A DNA stretch of 64,000 bases, taken from Margaritispora aquatica (taxonomy: Eukaryota > Ascomycota > Leotiomycetes > Helotiales > Discinellaceae). The position numbers and the translations under genes were made by a program. The stretch lies in contig VJWN01000007.1 in assembly GCA_007644065.1 (NCBI GenBank), positions 248,001 through 312,000 of the forward strand, given 5' to 3'. The notes beneath the pieces are model-generated. The model was given only the letters and a program-made list of their open reading frames with translations, had not been told where the DNA came from and made no database searches. Positions 34,517-45,730 of this stretch are shown piece after piece (within the stretch, counting starts at the first letter, position 1; each line of letters opens with the position of its first letter).

Positions 34517-37320
34517 CTATCTGTACTCCCTCCTTCCATCATCAGCATACACAACCACCGAAGCTTCCCGTGCTCGAGGTCGCTCCCTGTATGTTACTTC
34601 AGCAGGTCTCCTAATGGGAGCTTCTTCATAATAACGATCATCATCAGCGATGACGATGTGTTCTCGGCGAGGGAGGACTTCTGGTCGAACACTGTATTCT
34701 CGTTGTGGCCGGGAAATAACTTCTCGGCGAATACCTTCTGGAAGGACGCTAGATGCATACTCCCTTGGTGGTCCTTCTGTACGAACACTGGCCGGATATT
34801 CTCTCAATGGAGCCTCGGATCGTCCACTGGGTGCATACTCTCGTGGCAACGGTTCCGGTCGTACACTGGAAGTGTATTCTCTTGGTAGTGCTTCTGGCCG
34901 AACACTTGAGGCGTACTCTCTTGGTTGTAATTCTGGCCGAACGCTCGGAGCCCTTCCAACATACTCTCGAGGAATCTCGTATCTAACAGCTTCAGGCCGG
35001 ACGCTTGGTGCTCTTTGAATGTATTCCCGTGGTGGCTCTTCGAAAACACTTATCTGCCGTTGTTGTGTAGGACCTCTGATCTGAATATACTCAGCTCCGG
35101 GTGGAGCCATTGCTGTGGGACGAACAGAGTATTCTCGCTCTCGGTATGAGCGATAGTCAGGCTGAGCTGGAAGGGCATATTCGGGCTGTGTCACGACACG
35201 GCGTGGGGCTGATATGGCAGGTGATGCTCTCCGGTAAAGAACACCATCCTCCTCGTATGTATCTGCAGGAATTCGACTGGAAACAGACCTTACCGGTGCT
35301 CTTTCATATATGACTTCAGGATCGCGATAACGAATAGGAGGTGCAACAGATTGACGCATGGACGAAGCTGGCACTGCCTCGTAATACTTTCGGCCGTACT
35401 CATCCATCATTAGGCGCATGGCTTGACGAGGAGGTCCCATGGGTGATCTTCGTTCGCGAATAGGTGACCTAGACCGTTCACGATCTGCATCAGGTCGAAC
35501 ACTGGCACGAATCACAGGCTCTCTGTAATAACGAGGTTCCTCGAGCGGTCGAGAATCAACGATGGCATGAGAGACAGCTCTTACTGCACGACCCTCACCT
35601 GGAGGATATGGAACAGCAAAGACAGCTGGAGATTCTGGTCTTGTCGCATAACGCACCTCATTGACACGGCGATACTGATCATCATCTCTCTCAACACGTC
35701 GGTAAATAGGCTCCGGTCTGCGAATCTCAGGCTCATATCGTTCTTCCACGCGTTCATATGATCTTGCTGGTCGGACCTCTGAGTAGGGCTCAGGTATAGC
35801 TCGTGTCTCTATAATCTCAATGTCCCGGTTGATCCTTGGCTCTTCATAATCCAGTTGGGCAGCGAAATTGGTTGATTGTCTTTGTCGTTTCTGTGGGCGT
35901 GGTAGAGGAGCAGCATTGTATGGGGATGGTGAGCGTGGTTCTGGCTTGATATACGGGGAATCCGGAGCGTCAGCAAGTTCTTTGCCCTTACGCTTGTTCT
36001 TCTTATTCTTCTTTTCCCTTTTCTTCTCTACAGCACTGGTACCTTTCGGGGAGCTATCTGTACTAGATGCACCAGGTTGAGTACGGAGGGCAGATACTTG
36101 GGCAGGTTGGGCTTCTTGGATGGAACTTGCATTGTCCCTAGTGATTGGATTTTCTCTCGCAGTAACTAAAGGAGAGACTCGAGCAGGTTGAGGAGCAAAT
36201 GGAGATAGATTGTGAGCTCGAACAATATTGGGTTGAGCAATTATAGTTTCTAGAGCTTGCCTTGATTGTACATTGTCGTTCTTCTGATAGAAAACTTAAT
36301 TAGCAACTGTTTGCTGCAAAGCACCAAAGCATGGCTGAGCGTGGGGTAGGGATAGATACTTACCTTATGTAAACTTGCGTTGTCCCCAGAGGAAGGGGTT
36401 GAAACTGCTGGTAGATTGTTACCAGAGTCATAGCTATTCGCAGTTGTTGGTTGGTCAGGTATGCTTTTATTCGACTGCCACGGTAAGTGCTGAGCCTGTG
36501 AATGTGCTTGCCCTGCTAGATCATTATCTTTGGATAGCGAAGTGCCAGCCATGACCACATCTCGGTCTTTTACTTGAGCTTTGGCTGGAGTATCGGTAGC
36601 AATCTCACCGTCAGACAATGCAGCAAGCTCTCTCTGACTTCTTGACGAAGTAGAACCCTCAGGCGTATCATGCTGACTAGAATAAAATGTGTTCTCATCA
36701 AAGGAATCACTGGCAGTTGAGGGATGAGCAGAAACTGCAGCAGGCGTCTCAGGATCCACCATAACAGTAGGATGCACGATAGCAAGAGCTTTTGACAAAA
36801 CTTCAGAAATATCAAAATTAGGAAGAGATTCAGAGGTCTGCAACAACGCCTTGGCAGCAATTCGCTGCTGCTCGATCTGTTCCCTCAAAGTCCTCTCAAT
36901 TCTCTGTCTCTGCAGCTGTATTTCAGCTCTGATCAGATCATCCGACTTCTCCAACAATATAGGATTGATTTCCGACTTGGAAGACATTGGTATATGCGAG
37001 CCGTTCACCCCACGTTGATTACTAGGAGAAGAATTGTAGTAAGACGAAGCAGATTCGAGATGTGGTGGGCGAGGTGGAAGGGCTGCTGCCGTGGTATTTC
37101 TTGGTGGTGTGGGCAGATTTGGAGACGAAGTATTTCGTGTCGCGTTCGTATACTTTGCGAGTAGATGGGGTGCTATCTTTACACGAGGATGTGTGCCTGC
37201 CAGGACAGAGTCCTTGAACTGCACAAGTCTCTCGTATTCCAATATCTCACGAAGGTCTTCTGCCGTCAATGACGCGCCATTCGTTGCGATGGGCGCAGTA
37301 GCCAACGCTACTTGGGCCAT
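34517..37320 (-). CDS. Uncharacterised low-complexity protein with tandem Arg-Glu-Tyr repeats
   Basis: Exons 37320-36364 and 36283-34517 on the minus strand give 907 residues. The N-terminus has a short conserved-looking helical block (LTAEDLREILEYERLVQFKD). A coiled-coil-like stretch follows (RAEIQLQRQRIERTLREQIE), then Ser/Thr-rich linkers. Exon 2 begins with polar sequence and a strongly basic block (EKKREKKNKKNKRKGK) that could be a nuclear signal. The last 400 residues are rich in Arg, Glu, Tyr and Pro. They include a run of about 15-20-residue units of the form PREYxSSVRPEx encoded at roughly 34670-35030. Nothing resembles a catalytic domain. A nuclear or RNA-associated scaffold is only a guess from composition. 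Confidence 0.7.
34670..35030 (-). repeat. Protein-coding tandem repeat, PREYxSSVRPE units
   Basis: Eight to nine imperfect units, each with a REY motif followed by S-V-R-P-E or a close variant, lie in direct succession inside exon 2 of the gene at 34517-37320. The DNA copies differ by substitutions and small length changes. Confidence 0.75.
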
Positions 37321-37825
37321 TTTGGCAGATGTTCTATAGATTAGTGTGCAATGAGAAAGGAAACAGAACACGATTCTGATACAGAGGATTAGGCGTAGCC
37401 GTACTTGAGCGATGCCAGTGTACAGTGTATTGTTTGCAGCAAAACGACGATGTTTAAGGGGGTAGAAAGTTCAATAGGAGCGATGGGGAAAGGTACGTGG
37501 AACGTGGAAGAGATGGATCATTCGAAATTTGAAGTGGCAGGAAGTGGAAGAAACGTCGAAGCACCGGCAGTTGCCGATGAGATTTGGGCCACTCAAGCTC
37601 ACTCGTCTAACCAGAATCAATAGTCACTCACTCATCCAAGTCATAAAGTCATCAAGTCATCGATCAATCTGGTAGATTGTATTGTGTTTTGTACTACTTT
37701 ACCTCAAGACAACAAATAATAGACTCACAGTATTGTCTATACTTTGTTAAAAGAACTGTTGAATTATTATCCTTATCCGTTTCTATAGATTACTTACTCA
37801 CGCCCACTCTACGATCATCCGCGAT
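37321..37825. promoter_or_regulatory. Divergent promoter between the REY-repeat gene and SDT1-like gene
   Basis: About 500 bp lie between two start codons facing away from each other, so both promoters must lie here unless a leader is longer. No specific motif is recognised. Confidence 0.45.
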
Positions 37826-38665
37826 ATGACTGACAAACGCCCAGTCTTCTTCTTTGACATTGACAACTGTGTGAGCTGAATCATTCCTTATGTTGCTAAG
37901 CTCTGACTGACAAGTAATGTGACTCCAGCTTTACCCAAAGAGTAAGCGCTCATGAACCTTTTGCGCCGAATTTGGGTGAATAAATATAGGCACAAATGTC
38001 CATGACCATATGACAAGGTTAATCGATGAGTACTTTGTCAAACATCTCGAACTAAGCCAAGAAGATGCTTTCAAACTGCACCAAGAGTACTATCAGACGT
38101 ATGGCCTTGCCATCGAAGGACTCGTTCGTCATCACAAAATCGATCCGATAGAATACAACCGCCAAGTAGACGATGCGCTGCCTTTAGACGATATCATTAT
38201 CCCAAATCCCCAACTACGAAAGCTGCTTGAGGATGTGGACAAATCCAAAGTCAAGCTCTGGCTGTTCACTAACGCACATGTCACCCATGGAAAGAGGGTG
38301 GTCAAGCTACTAGAGATAGAGGATTTGTTTGAAGGCATGACTTTCTGTGACTATGGGCAGGAGAAGATCATCTGCAAGCCATATCCTGAGATGTATGCCA
38401 AAGCCATGACCGAAGCTGGAGTTGAGGAGATGAAAGATTGTTACTTTGTTGGTAAGAAACATGAAGCTATCTTTTCCAGGGTGCAATACTGACATCACTA
38501 GACGACTCGGCGCTGAATTGTAAGAAAGCCGAGGAGATTGGTTGGAATGCTTCTCATCTTGTCGAGGAAGGGGAGAAGTTGCCAAAAAATAAGCCATGCA
38601 AGAATCAGATTCGGAATCTGGAGGAGCTTCGAACAGTGTACCCACAGTTCTTCAAGTCCCCATGA
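37826..38665 (+). CDS. SDT1: HAD-superfamily pyrimidine/lysophosphatidate phosphatase, SDT1/PHM8 family
   Basis: Exons 37826-37870, 37929-37941, 37990-38451 and 38502-38665 give 227 residues. The second exon is only 13 nt. HAD motif I is split across the first two exons (FFFDIDNC/LYP, nucleophile Asp11). Motif II is LWLFTN. The motif III lysine is in CKPYPEMYA, and motif IV is FVDDS, also assembled over an intron. Yeast SDT1 dephosphorylates UMP and CMP and its relative PHM8 acts on lysophosphatidic acid and nucleotides. Which activity applies here is not decidable. The length and motif spacing match the family. The upstream neighbour is divergently transcribed. Confidence 0.9.
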
Positions 38666-38872
38666 TCAGCTACAGTGGATAGAAGATACCCTTCCTGCTT
38701 CGGGCGCATAGACCTGCATTCCTAGAATAGACACACACCGCCCAAATGCTTTCCTATACCTCTTAGATTGGGTCCCATGACTTTTCGTGAGCATTCCAGC
38801 TTGTGCTTGCCCCAGGGTATTCCTAAACGCCAGTAAATGATTCATGATCTTCCTCGATCGTTCCATCACCTC

Positions 38873-39417
38873 TCACGGCCTCTTGACACTTCGTATGACA
38901 GCCTCCAACCGTGCAAGCACAACCTCCTTCTCCTTCACAGCCTCCTTCCTCTCCTCCTCCGAGATCTTCAATTCTTCTTCCAATTGACGGATCATCTGCT
39001 CCTGATCCCTCTCGCTATTCTCCAGTCCAGGTAACGCGGAGATCAGCATTTCAATTTCCTGCTCCTTCATGATCAGATCTTGTGCTAATTCCAGCTGGCC
39101 GGCTTTGAAGATATCTGCGGGGAGGGGCTCGACTGGAGATTATCAGCTCTAACATTTGGGCCAATTCAGCATGTAGCAGTCATGGCATACCATCTGTCTC
39201 CGAGACCTGGGCAGGATCCGCATCAGCTTTGTTCTCGACCTTGATCTGGTCGTGTGGGTGCAGCTTCTTGAGTTCGTGGTGCTTGCTGATCCAGAAGATG
39301 GATGCTATAAATTGGTTGGCCAGCTGCTTGGTATTAGCGTTTATACACACTGGATAGCCTTGAAGTAATGTATACCTGGTCAACAGCATCTTGGAGCTGC
39401 GTCAATCGATCTGCCAT
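38873..39417 (-). CDS. MED21: Mediator complex subunit 21 (Srb7)
   Basis: Minus-strand exons 39417-39376, 39323-39191 and 39132-38873 give 144 residues. The N-terminus MADRLTQLQDAVDQLANQF is the conserved MED21 start, and splicing of the first intron is needed to form it. Next come a short variable loop, LPADIFKAGQLELAQDLIMK, and a long charged coiled coil to the end (MIRQLEEELKISEEERKEA). MED21 pairs with MED7 in the Mediator middle module and is essential in yeast. It is transcribed away from the RRG7-like gene, with 305 bp between the start codons. Confidence 0.93.
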
Positions 39418-39722
39418 TTCGATAATGTAGAGTGTTGTCGGGGGACGAGGCTGAGGCTGAAAGTGATATGCAGGTCGAGGAGGTGGGTCGGGTCTAGATC
39501 GCCAATCAAGGAGGGAGGGTTTGTTGATCCTAAACGCCTCGCTTTTGTTTCAAACCTCAATTCATTTATCCAGGCATTAGATTCGAAGAAATATCCAAAC
39601 GTCAAAATCACTTGTCATTATCTTATCCAGTTCAGATTTATCTCACATGATGAACACATGATCTACCTTTCAACTTCTCCCTCAAAGGTGCTCACTTGCT
39701 CCATATTCTCACTGCCATACAC
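39418..39722. promoter_or_regulatory. Short divergent promoter, MED21 / RRG7-like
   Basis: Only 305 bp separate the two divergent start codons, so the genes probably share a promoter region. I see no defined binding site. Confidence 0.5.
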
Positions 39723-40397
39723 ATGCTCTTACGATTTACTCCTCTGCGGCTCATACGACCAGCCCAGCAGTCGTGCAGGAGCTTTACAACCGCATCTCAA
39801 GAAGAATTGACCTACCCCGAGTCTTCAAGTCCTAATCACCATGACCTCCCAAGTTTTCTAGAATACGTATCCCGGAGTGGCATGGACCGCACCTCCACCA
39901 CTTACGCGGGAACACATTATGAATACACTGTACGCACTGCTCTCGAGGGCCTGGGAATGTCACTCAAGCGCATAGGCGGGAAATCAGATTACGGCATCGA
40001 TCTCCTTGGAACATGGTCTCTCCCCTCCACATCACAGCCATTAAAAGTCCTCATCCAGTGCAAAGCACTGGCGAGGAAAGCCGACCCAGCCCAAGCCCGT
40101 GAGCTCGAAGGTGCATTTGTAGGTGCACCTACTGGCTGGAGGGGAGAAGGGGTGTTAGGACTGCTTGTGGGGAAGCATTCGGCTACTAAGGGTGTGCGAG
40201 AGGCGCTGGGTAGGAGTCGCTGGCCGATGGGCTACGTGCTCTGTAGTGCTGATGGGAAAGTCATGCAGATGTTGTGGAATAGGAGGGCGGAGGAAGACGG
40301 GCTGGAGGGTGTTGGTGTTGGTTTGAAGTACGGTGGTGGGGATGAGAAGGAGAAGGAGATTTATCTAACCTGGAAAGGCGAGCCGATGCATGGTTGA
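39723..40397 (+). CDS. RRG7: Mitochondrial RRG7-like protein (DUF2034, restriction-endonuclease-like fold)
   Basis: A single exon of 224 residues. The first 25 residues (MLLRFTPLRLIRPAQQSCRS) are basic and free of acidic residues, as in a mitochondrial presequence. The core block TYAGTHYEYTVRTALEGLGM is followed by GGKSDYGIDLLGTW and VLIQCKAL. These give the E-(D)-QxK pattern of PD-(D/E)xK nuclease folds, with Asp93, Gln112 and Lys114 as candidate active-site positions. Yeast RRG7 is required for respiratory growth and mitochondrial genome maintenance. Nuclease activity here is inferred from motifs. The start is the first ATG; nothing upstream in frame has one. Confidence 0.85.
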   Translation: MLLRFTPLRLIRPAQQSCRSFTTASQEELTYPESSSPNHHDLPSFLEYVSRSGMDRTSTTYAGTHYEYTVRTALEGLGMSLKRIGGKSDYGIDLLGTWSLPSTSQPLKVLIQCKALARKADPAQARELEGAFVGAPTGWRGEGVLGLLVGKHSATKGVREALGRSRWPMGYVLCSADGKVMQMLWNRRAEEDGLEGVGVGLKYGGGDEKEKEIYLTWKGEPMHG

Positions 40398-41453
40398 ATT
40401 GTCCTTCTGGATATCTGATTCTTTGTGGAATTAAAGTCACCAATATGTGCGAGGATTGTGTTACTTAGAGTTTGATCCTGTCACAGAGCCGATCGGAGGA
40501 CCATTGGGTCCAACTGTCCATGAAGAAAATGCTTTGAGATTCCAAGGGACACCGGAATGAGAAAATATCGGGAAATTCTATATGGTATGTATCCATAATC
40601 CTTCTAATTCTACCGATAATTGTCTAATTTTCCAAGCCCATCGGGATCGAGTTGTGCATTGAGAGGCCTTCGGCGCGAGATATGAGGGAAGATGGACACA
40701 ATCAATTTTCTTACCCTAACAAATAGGCACATTGCTCTGTCTATAATCCAGAGTCCCCTCGTTTCCTTTCTAGGAAAGTCCCAGACGAATTGCGAGACCA
40801 ATGTTCTCCCGTCGAAGGTTCCCATGAGATCAGATCAGTGGTACTGTTCTTCACCGCATATTCAGTTGGCTGTTGCGAAAAAGTTTTACAGAATTCATTC
40901 AACCTACTTCGTCCGCAAATGATCACCATGACTTTCCCTGGACTTTCTTACTGTTTCTCAACATCAAACTCTGTTTCATATTTATCCCTGTATTTACTTT
41001 TTGGGGGGTCTTACTTTGGCTTTCCCCATTGATAGTAGGATTTAAAGTTGGATCGAGGAACTGGGTAGTGCCTACGTACCAAAACTGTTGCTTTTACTGA
41101 AGGTGTTGAACTTCCCTGATGATCTTATATTTCACACAGTATCTGCGTTTAGGAGCTGACGATGGAACTTGACCTCTTAAGCACTTTTATCTCGCATCTT
41201 GTTGGTTCGCTCGCAAAAGGCTTATATGTGTCCACCAGGTGTATCACTAGCAGCCAGATGGGTGTATTTGCGAAGCATCTTGTGATACTGACTTATTGAG
41301 CGGGCTTTTATTACTTCTATCTTTTGTTCCCAAGACGTACGATATAGGCCACCACTGCTTCGATCCTGTCATATTACCCAACATATAGGTACGTGCAACA
41401 GCAGTAACAAGCGCAAGCACAATATCACGAACTTATGGAAACGCTGTTCGCCA
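40398..41453. other. Intergenic, no gene seen
   Basis: About 1 kb between convergent genes. Short frames (for example 40692-40922) lack any family signal. Confidence 0.5.
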
Positions 41454-42002
41454 TTACAAGTTCTCGATCTGTTTGGAATCCATACGTGTCAAGAATTGTT
41501 TGAACACCTCACCATCATCCAGCGCGTACGTAACAAGGTACCAATGCGTCATTTCCTTGCAAACCACACATTCGACTGTCGTAAGGAAGATTCTTTTGAT
41601 CTCCCAAACCTCCAACATCTCGCCCTCAACCTCAGCTTCAGTCCCACCCCAAGCCGGGCTCTTTTGTTTTGTGATTTTGGGTTTGCCTCGCCACTTCTCA
41701 ACATCGAACTCTTTGCGAGCCTTCTTCAAATCCGCTTTTGTGTTCGCAAGCACCTCGAGCACGAACTTCTGACCATTTTTAATGACCTGCTCGAACCGCA
41801 CTCTTTCGTGCAATACCTCGCCGTCGACCACGACGAAGCTTTGTATGACTTGGTGCGTAGTCTGGCACTTGCTGCATTTTCGAACCATTCTAGGGCGGTC
41901 CTCTTCGAAGAAGTTTTTCTCAGTGTTGACGAGGTAGTTTCGTGCCGCGTTTTCTATATCATTGCTTTTACTGAACCCGAATATCTTACGTAGGGAAGGC
42001 AT
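41454..42002 (-). CDS. Twin-CxxC family protein, member 1 (divergent)
   Basis: A single-exon frame of 182 residues starts MPSLRKIFGF, resembling the short basic-hydrophobic start of the other members. Two knuckles are visible: CSKC at residues 43-46 and CVVC at 145-148. This paired CxxC layout suits one zinc site. Between them the sequence is charged (KKARKEFDVEKWRGKPKITK). The downstream halves of both knuckles are similar to each other (VVVDGEV and ALDDGEV). It shares the overall plan of the five genes at 44136-48486 but lacks their FKxxxxxDVxxE block, so membership is inferred from layout and position. Function unknown. Confidence 0.72.
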   Translation of the reverse strand: MPSLRKIFGFSKSNDIENAARNYLVNTEKNFFEEDRPRMVRKCSKCQTTHQVIQSFVVVDGEVLHERVRFEQVIKNGQKFVLEVLANTKADLKKARKEFDVEKWRGKPKITKQKSPAWGGTEAEVEGEMLEVWEIKRIFLTTVECVVCKEMTHWYLVTYALDDGEVFKQFLTRMDSKQIENL

Positions 42003-42627
42003 GTTGATCGGGCTTTGATTTGTCAGTTTGCTGTTCTAGAATTGTGATGAGGTCAAAGACTTACATCTGTTTCCGTCGCGCTAACGTTAAGTAGAGAAAG
42101 TTGTTGTTACACCAAAGCCTGTGTTTTTTATAAGAGTTTGCTTCAATACTAACGCGGTCAAAAGGACTTATTCAAGTTTTAATTCGTTGTAGTGGTTTAC
42201 TCTGCATAGCCTCAGCCTAACCTGTCGCCATGCTAGGCTAGGATCAAGAGAAACCCCGCAAGGCAGAGGCAGAGGCAGATTAAAGCACTGGTTCGTTGCT
42301 CAAACACGTTGCTTGATATTAGTTGACTAGCTAAAGGTAGTTGTTCTAGGCGCCTCAACTGTCGAATCTTTTGGAGCCTTTTGAATTTCCATTTGAGGAA
42401 CAGGATGGACATCTAATCAATCAGATGATCAAGCGTGATGGTGTGAACCCTTGATAGATCACCGAATAGTAGTTCCTCGAATATATATATCCGAGGTCAT
42501 ATCTTGTAGGAATTAAGTCTTAAATCGATCAAATTTCCAACTACGTACCCACGAACTCACTTGATACCTACTCTTCCTGTCATTTACAAGGCTAAATATC
42601 CCTGAACTAGAACGAAGCCACTACTTC
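42003..42627. other. Intergenic, no gene seen
   Basis: Upstream side of twin-CxxC member 1 and 3' side of the SH3 gene. No structure noticed. Confidence 0.5.
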
Positions 42628-43352
42628 TTACCATTCATCATCATCATCCACAACTTTACTATACTCAGAAAACGGCAGAAGTGCAAACGGCTTCCTCTCC
42701 GGTGCATCAGATCGCCAATCCTTCTTATTCTCCTTCAAATACGTAGTAGGAACCCATCCAGATTTTCTCCGCCTGTTGTTTACCAGAGTCCATCCTATAC
42801 ATCGTCAGCTATCGGCTCCATTCATCCATATATTCCATGTCAAGAAAGACACAGAATGAACAGAGAATCGATCTCACCATTCTCCCCCTTTTGGATAACT
42901 ACAACTCCCTCCCCCTCCACCAAACTAAGCTCATGCTCTCTCTCCCCTTTGAAATCGTACAATGCTACATACTCCCCTACCCCATGCCCTTGCCCTTGAC
43001 CTTGCACGTGCACTTGTGGCTGTACGGCTGCAACCGGTCTCTGCTCACCAATCTCAAGCGAGATCTTCACGTTGCCATTGTTCTGATCGACTTCTAGACC
43101 TGTGAGTATTCGGGGCTGACTGTGGGCTTCTGCGTATGGTGCATGAATGGTGAGGGCAGCGGTGACGCTGAAATTGTGCGCGCAGCCTGGACAGGTATGC
43201 GTGCTTGCGAATGTTCTGGCTTGGCTTTGGGCAGTCGAAGTGAGATAAGGCTGGGGAGAGGCCGTGGTGGTTGTGGCGTGACTATCTGGTGAGGCTCCCC
43301 CGTTGGATTTGGCTTCGCTGAGTTCCAACTTTGGGATGGTGATTTGAGTCAT
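42628..43352 (-). CDS. SH3-domain protein, small
   Basis: Exons 43352-42878 and 42794-42628 on the minus strand give 213 residues. An SH3 domain occupies roughly residues 125-185. It starts with ALYDFKGEREHELSLVEGE, includes GWTLVNNRRRKSGWVPTTYL, and carries the expected ALYDF, W and P-x-x-Y positions. Splicing of the intron is needed to complete it (ENG/W). Before the domain lie a Thr/Ser-rich segment and a CPGC pair (residues 54-57) in a short block that might bind metal with a partner. The C-terminus ends in DDDDEW. It binds Pro-rich ligands by family. Its position inside the twin-CxxC cluster may be incidental. Confidence 0.84.
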
Positions 43353-44135
43353 TTTGACGGAGTTAGTTGTTTCGTGGAAATTTCAAGTCTCAAGTAATTT
43401 TTTACAAGTAGATTTTATTCCCTTTTATTATTGTTGTTCTTATGAGCGCTGCCTAATTATTCGTGTTGCATGTCTCGTCTCGTCACAGCCTCGATCCAGA
43501 CTCGCTTATTTTGTTGTCAGGCTTACCTTAACGCCGAAGGCTCTGATCTGTGGCTCCAAACCTCGCAGCAGTGGCTCAGTCAGTGCTATCTTTTTTTTTT
43601 GTTTTTTTTTTGAATTATCACTTCAGCAGTAGCTCCGCAAATGTCATGAATCTCATGAATGATAAGTATCGGTACCCCCACTTGCACCAAAGCGACTCAC
43701 TCGCTCTGGTTGGATGTCTAGATGGTGTTCCGAAGACGGCTGGTTGCTAATACCGGTAGACGTGGACTGACCATATGTTGTATGAGGCTACAGGAACCTA
43801 CCTACCGGTAAACAGGAGCGAGCATGCAGATCTGAAGTCTCATTTCCATGTTGCATTTGTAGGTGATAGAAAGTGTCGTAAGAAATGAGTTGAGGGGAAA
43901 CTCCCGTCCAGAAAGCAAGTCCTCATATACATCGCTCCTAATTAAGTCACATTGCCATCTTAAACACCCTAGACTATGAATTCTATGCAAGCTGAGTAAT
44001 TGGTGTGGGATTATACATTAAGCCTTCATCCATTATTTCCCCAGCCATCTTCTCATCAAGATCCAAAAGAACACTCCTGTAAAGACCACTACTACCACTC
44101 CGGCACTTCATTCCCTCAACTAACCACGCATGCAA
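43353..44135. other. Intergenic, no gene seen
   Basis: Promoter side of the SH3 gene, with long T runs near 43590-43610, and the 3' side of the next twin-CxxC gene. No coding signal. Confidence 0.5.
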
Positions 44136-44896
44136 CTACGCCGCTCTCGAGAAAGTTAAGACCTTGATAGTCGTGCCATTCATGTTCTTATAATTGCAGT
44201 CCTTATCAACCTTGAAATCCAACGCGTACATGTCCAGCACAATGACACCGCACTCGCCACACTTGACAGTAGGCTCCTTCGCCTTCTTCCATTTCCTAGA
44301 TTTCGTGGGATCTGACAAGAATTTGCCAGTCAAGGGACTATCTTTGTAATGCCTCTTAACATCGAGGCCCCTGGAGGAATGGGTGGACCAGATTGTCACG
44401 AATGGGACTTCGAAGAATACGTCCTAGTGGTTGTGGTGTCAGAATGAAAATTACAGCGGGAATTGCAAGGGAGATCATGGGTTTGTGTGGAGGTAGACTG
44501 CGGGCAAATATGTGCGTTATTCATCAAGTGGTGTGAAATTGTAATGGATCGTCAAATGTGAATGAGAAATGGTCCACATACCTCAGCATTACGCTGCTTA
44601 AAGACGAGACCGCTCGCGACCGCAACATCACGGCCATCAAAGACCTTAAAGTAGTGGACCTTGATGGCCTCCTTCTCATGGCAATTGGGACAGGCGATGG
44701 TATAGGCTACGTAGCGATCGACCTTGCGTGTGGAATCTCCAGGCAATTCCAGCTCCTTGACCGTGACGCCCAATCCCTTCTTCTCATCCATAAAAGATGA
44801 GCTCTCGGAGGCGGCACATGTGTGTTGGATGGAGAACTTTTCGTTGGTCGACTTAGATGATCGGAAGCGGTCCGTAAAGCAGCTTAAGAGACCCAT
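44136..44896 (-). CDS. Twin-CxxC family protein, member 2
   Basis: Exons 44896-44582 and 44423-44136 give 200 residues. It is the only family member in which I need an intron (158 nt). The start is MGLLSCFTDRFRSSK. The first knuckle is IACPNCHEKEAIKVHYF (Cys69 and Cys72). The central block ASGLVFKQRNAEDVFFEVP spans the splice junction and matches FKxxxxxDVxxE in its neighbours. The second knuckle is VKCGECGVIVLDMYAL (Cys160 and Cys163). Two CxxC pairs about 90 residues apart suggest a single zinc-ribbon-like site, by inference. No signal peptide or membrane helix is evident. Family and function are not known to me. Confidence 0.78.
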
Positions 44897-45205
44897 ATTG
44901 AAGGTGTGTTCGTAACAGAGGGGCGAGAGAGAAAGGTGAAGGATAGAGAATGGAAAAGGCAGCAGAGAAGATAGGTGAGTGTTAAGATTTTGATTTTCAA
45001 AGAGGGGAAGCTCATAATTAGATATGTGGGTATTGATTGTAACTGTTGACTCCAGACGATCTCGCTTAATTTGGCACGAACAACTGCTCGTCATAGTCGG
45101 AAGCTAAGCCTTATATCACCTCCCCGCTTCAAATTCCCAATAACCACTCCAATCAAATCCTATCGGCAATGAACTGGCGTCTATCCGCAGTATGCCAAGT
45201 GATAC
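44897..45205. other. Intergenic spacer in the twin-CxxC cluster
   Basis: Upstream side of member 2, with a pyrimidine-rich leader on the minus strand. No other feature. Confidence 0.5.
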
Positions 45206-45730
45206 TCATATAACCTTGCTAACACTGATAGCGGTACCGCGCGTTCCCCTCAACGCCTTGTTTTTATGGTTGTCTGGCACCAGGCAATCGATCTCCGAGA
45301 CTCGAACACCGTTCTTTCCACACTCTCCACATTTAATCTGCAGTCCGACGGGGTCCTATGTGTCGCGAATGATACCCCTGAGGTGAGAAACGACGTATTT
45401 GTTCAGGATTTTAACATCTAGACCTGGATAGTAGACGCCACATGGCTTGGAAGAAACTTCGAAATACACGTCTTTCTCTTGTTTTTGCTTGAAGAGCAAT
45501 CCGCGACTGACACTGTTTTGGTCGGCATCGACTGTTGTGTATGCGTAGACAGTGATGCAGTGCTTGTTGCGGCAGCAGGGGCAGGATATTAAGGCAGCTG
45601 ATTTGGATCTGAAGATTCGCTCGTGTCCATCTGCGGTAGTTTCGCGGGTAGAGTAGAGAGGGATGACATCTTTCTTGTTGTGACGAGAGAAGAGTTGCTT
45701 CAAGTGAATGGGAATGCAGGATAGACACAT
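45206..45730 (-). pseudogene. Twin-CxxC family protein, member 3, with in-frame TAG before the second knuckle
   Basis: The frame from ATG 45730 reads MCLSCIPIHLKQLF, then the first knuckle SCPCCRNKHCITVYAY (Cys50, Cys53) and the family block GLLFKQKQEKDVYFEVS. A TAG at 45358-45356 stops it after 124 residues. The same frame then continues for another 49 codons with IKCGECGKNGVRVSEIDC, a clear second knuckle, and stops at 45208-45206. So either a nonsense mutation has cut the gene, or a short intron ending in that TAG removes it. Candidate introns of 39-60 nt exist but have weak donors. By comparison with member 2 no intron is expected at this place. I lean to a recent pseudogene; transcript data would settle it. 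Confidence 0.65.
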
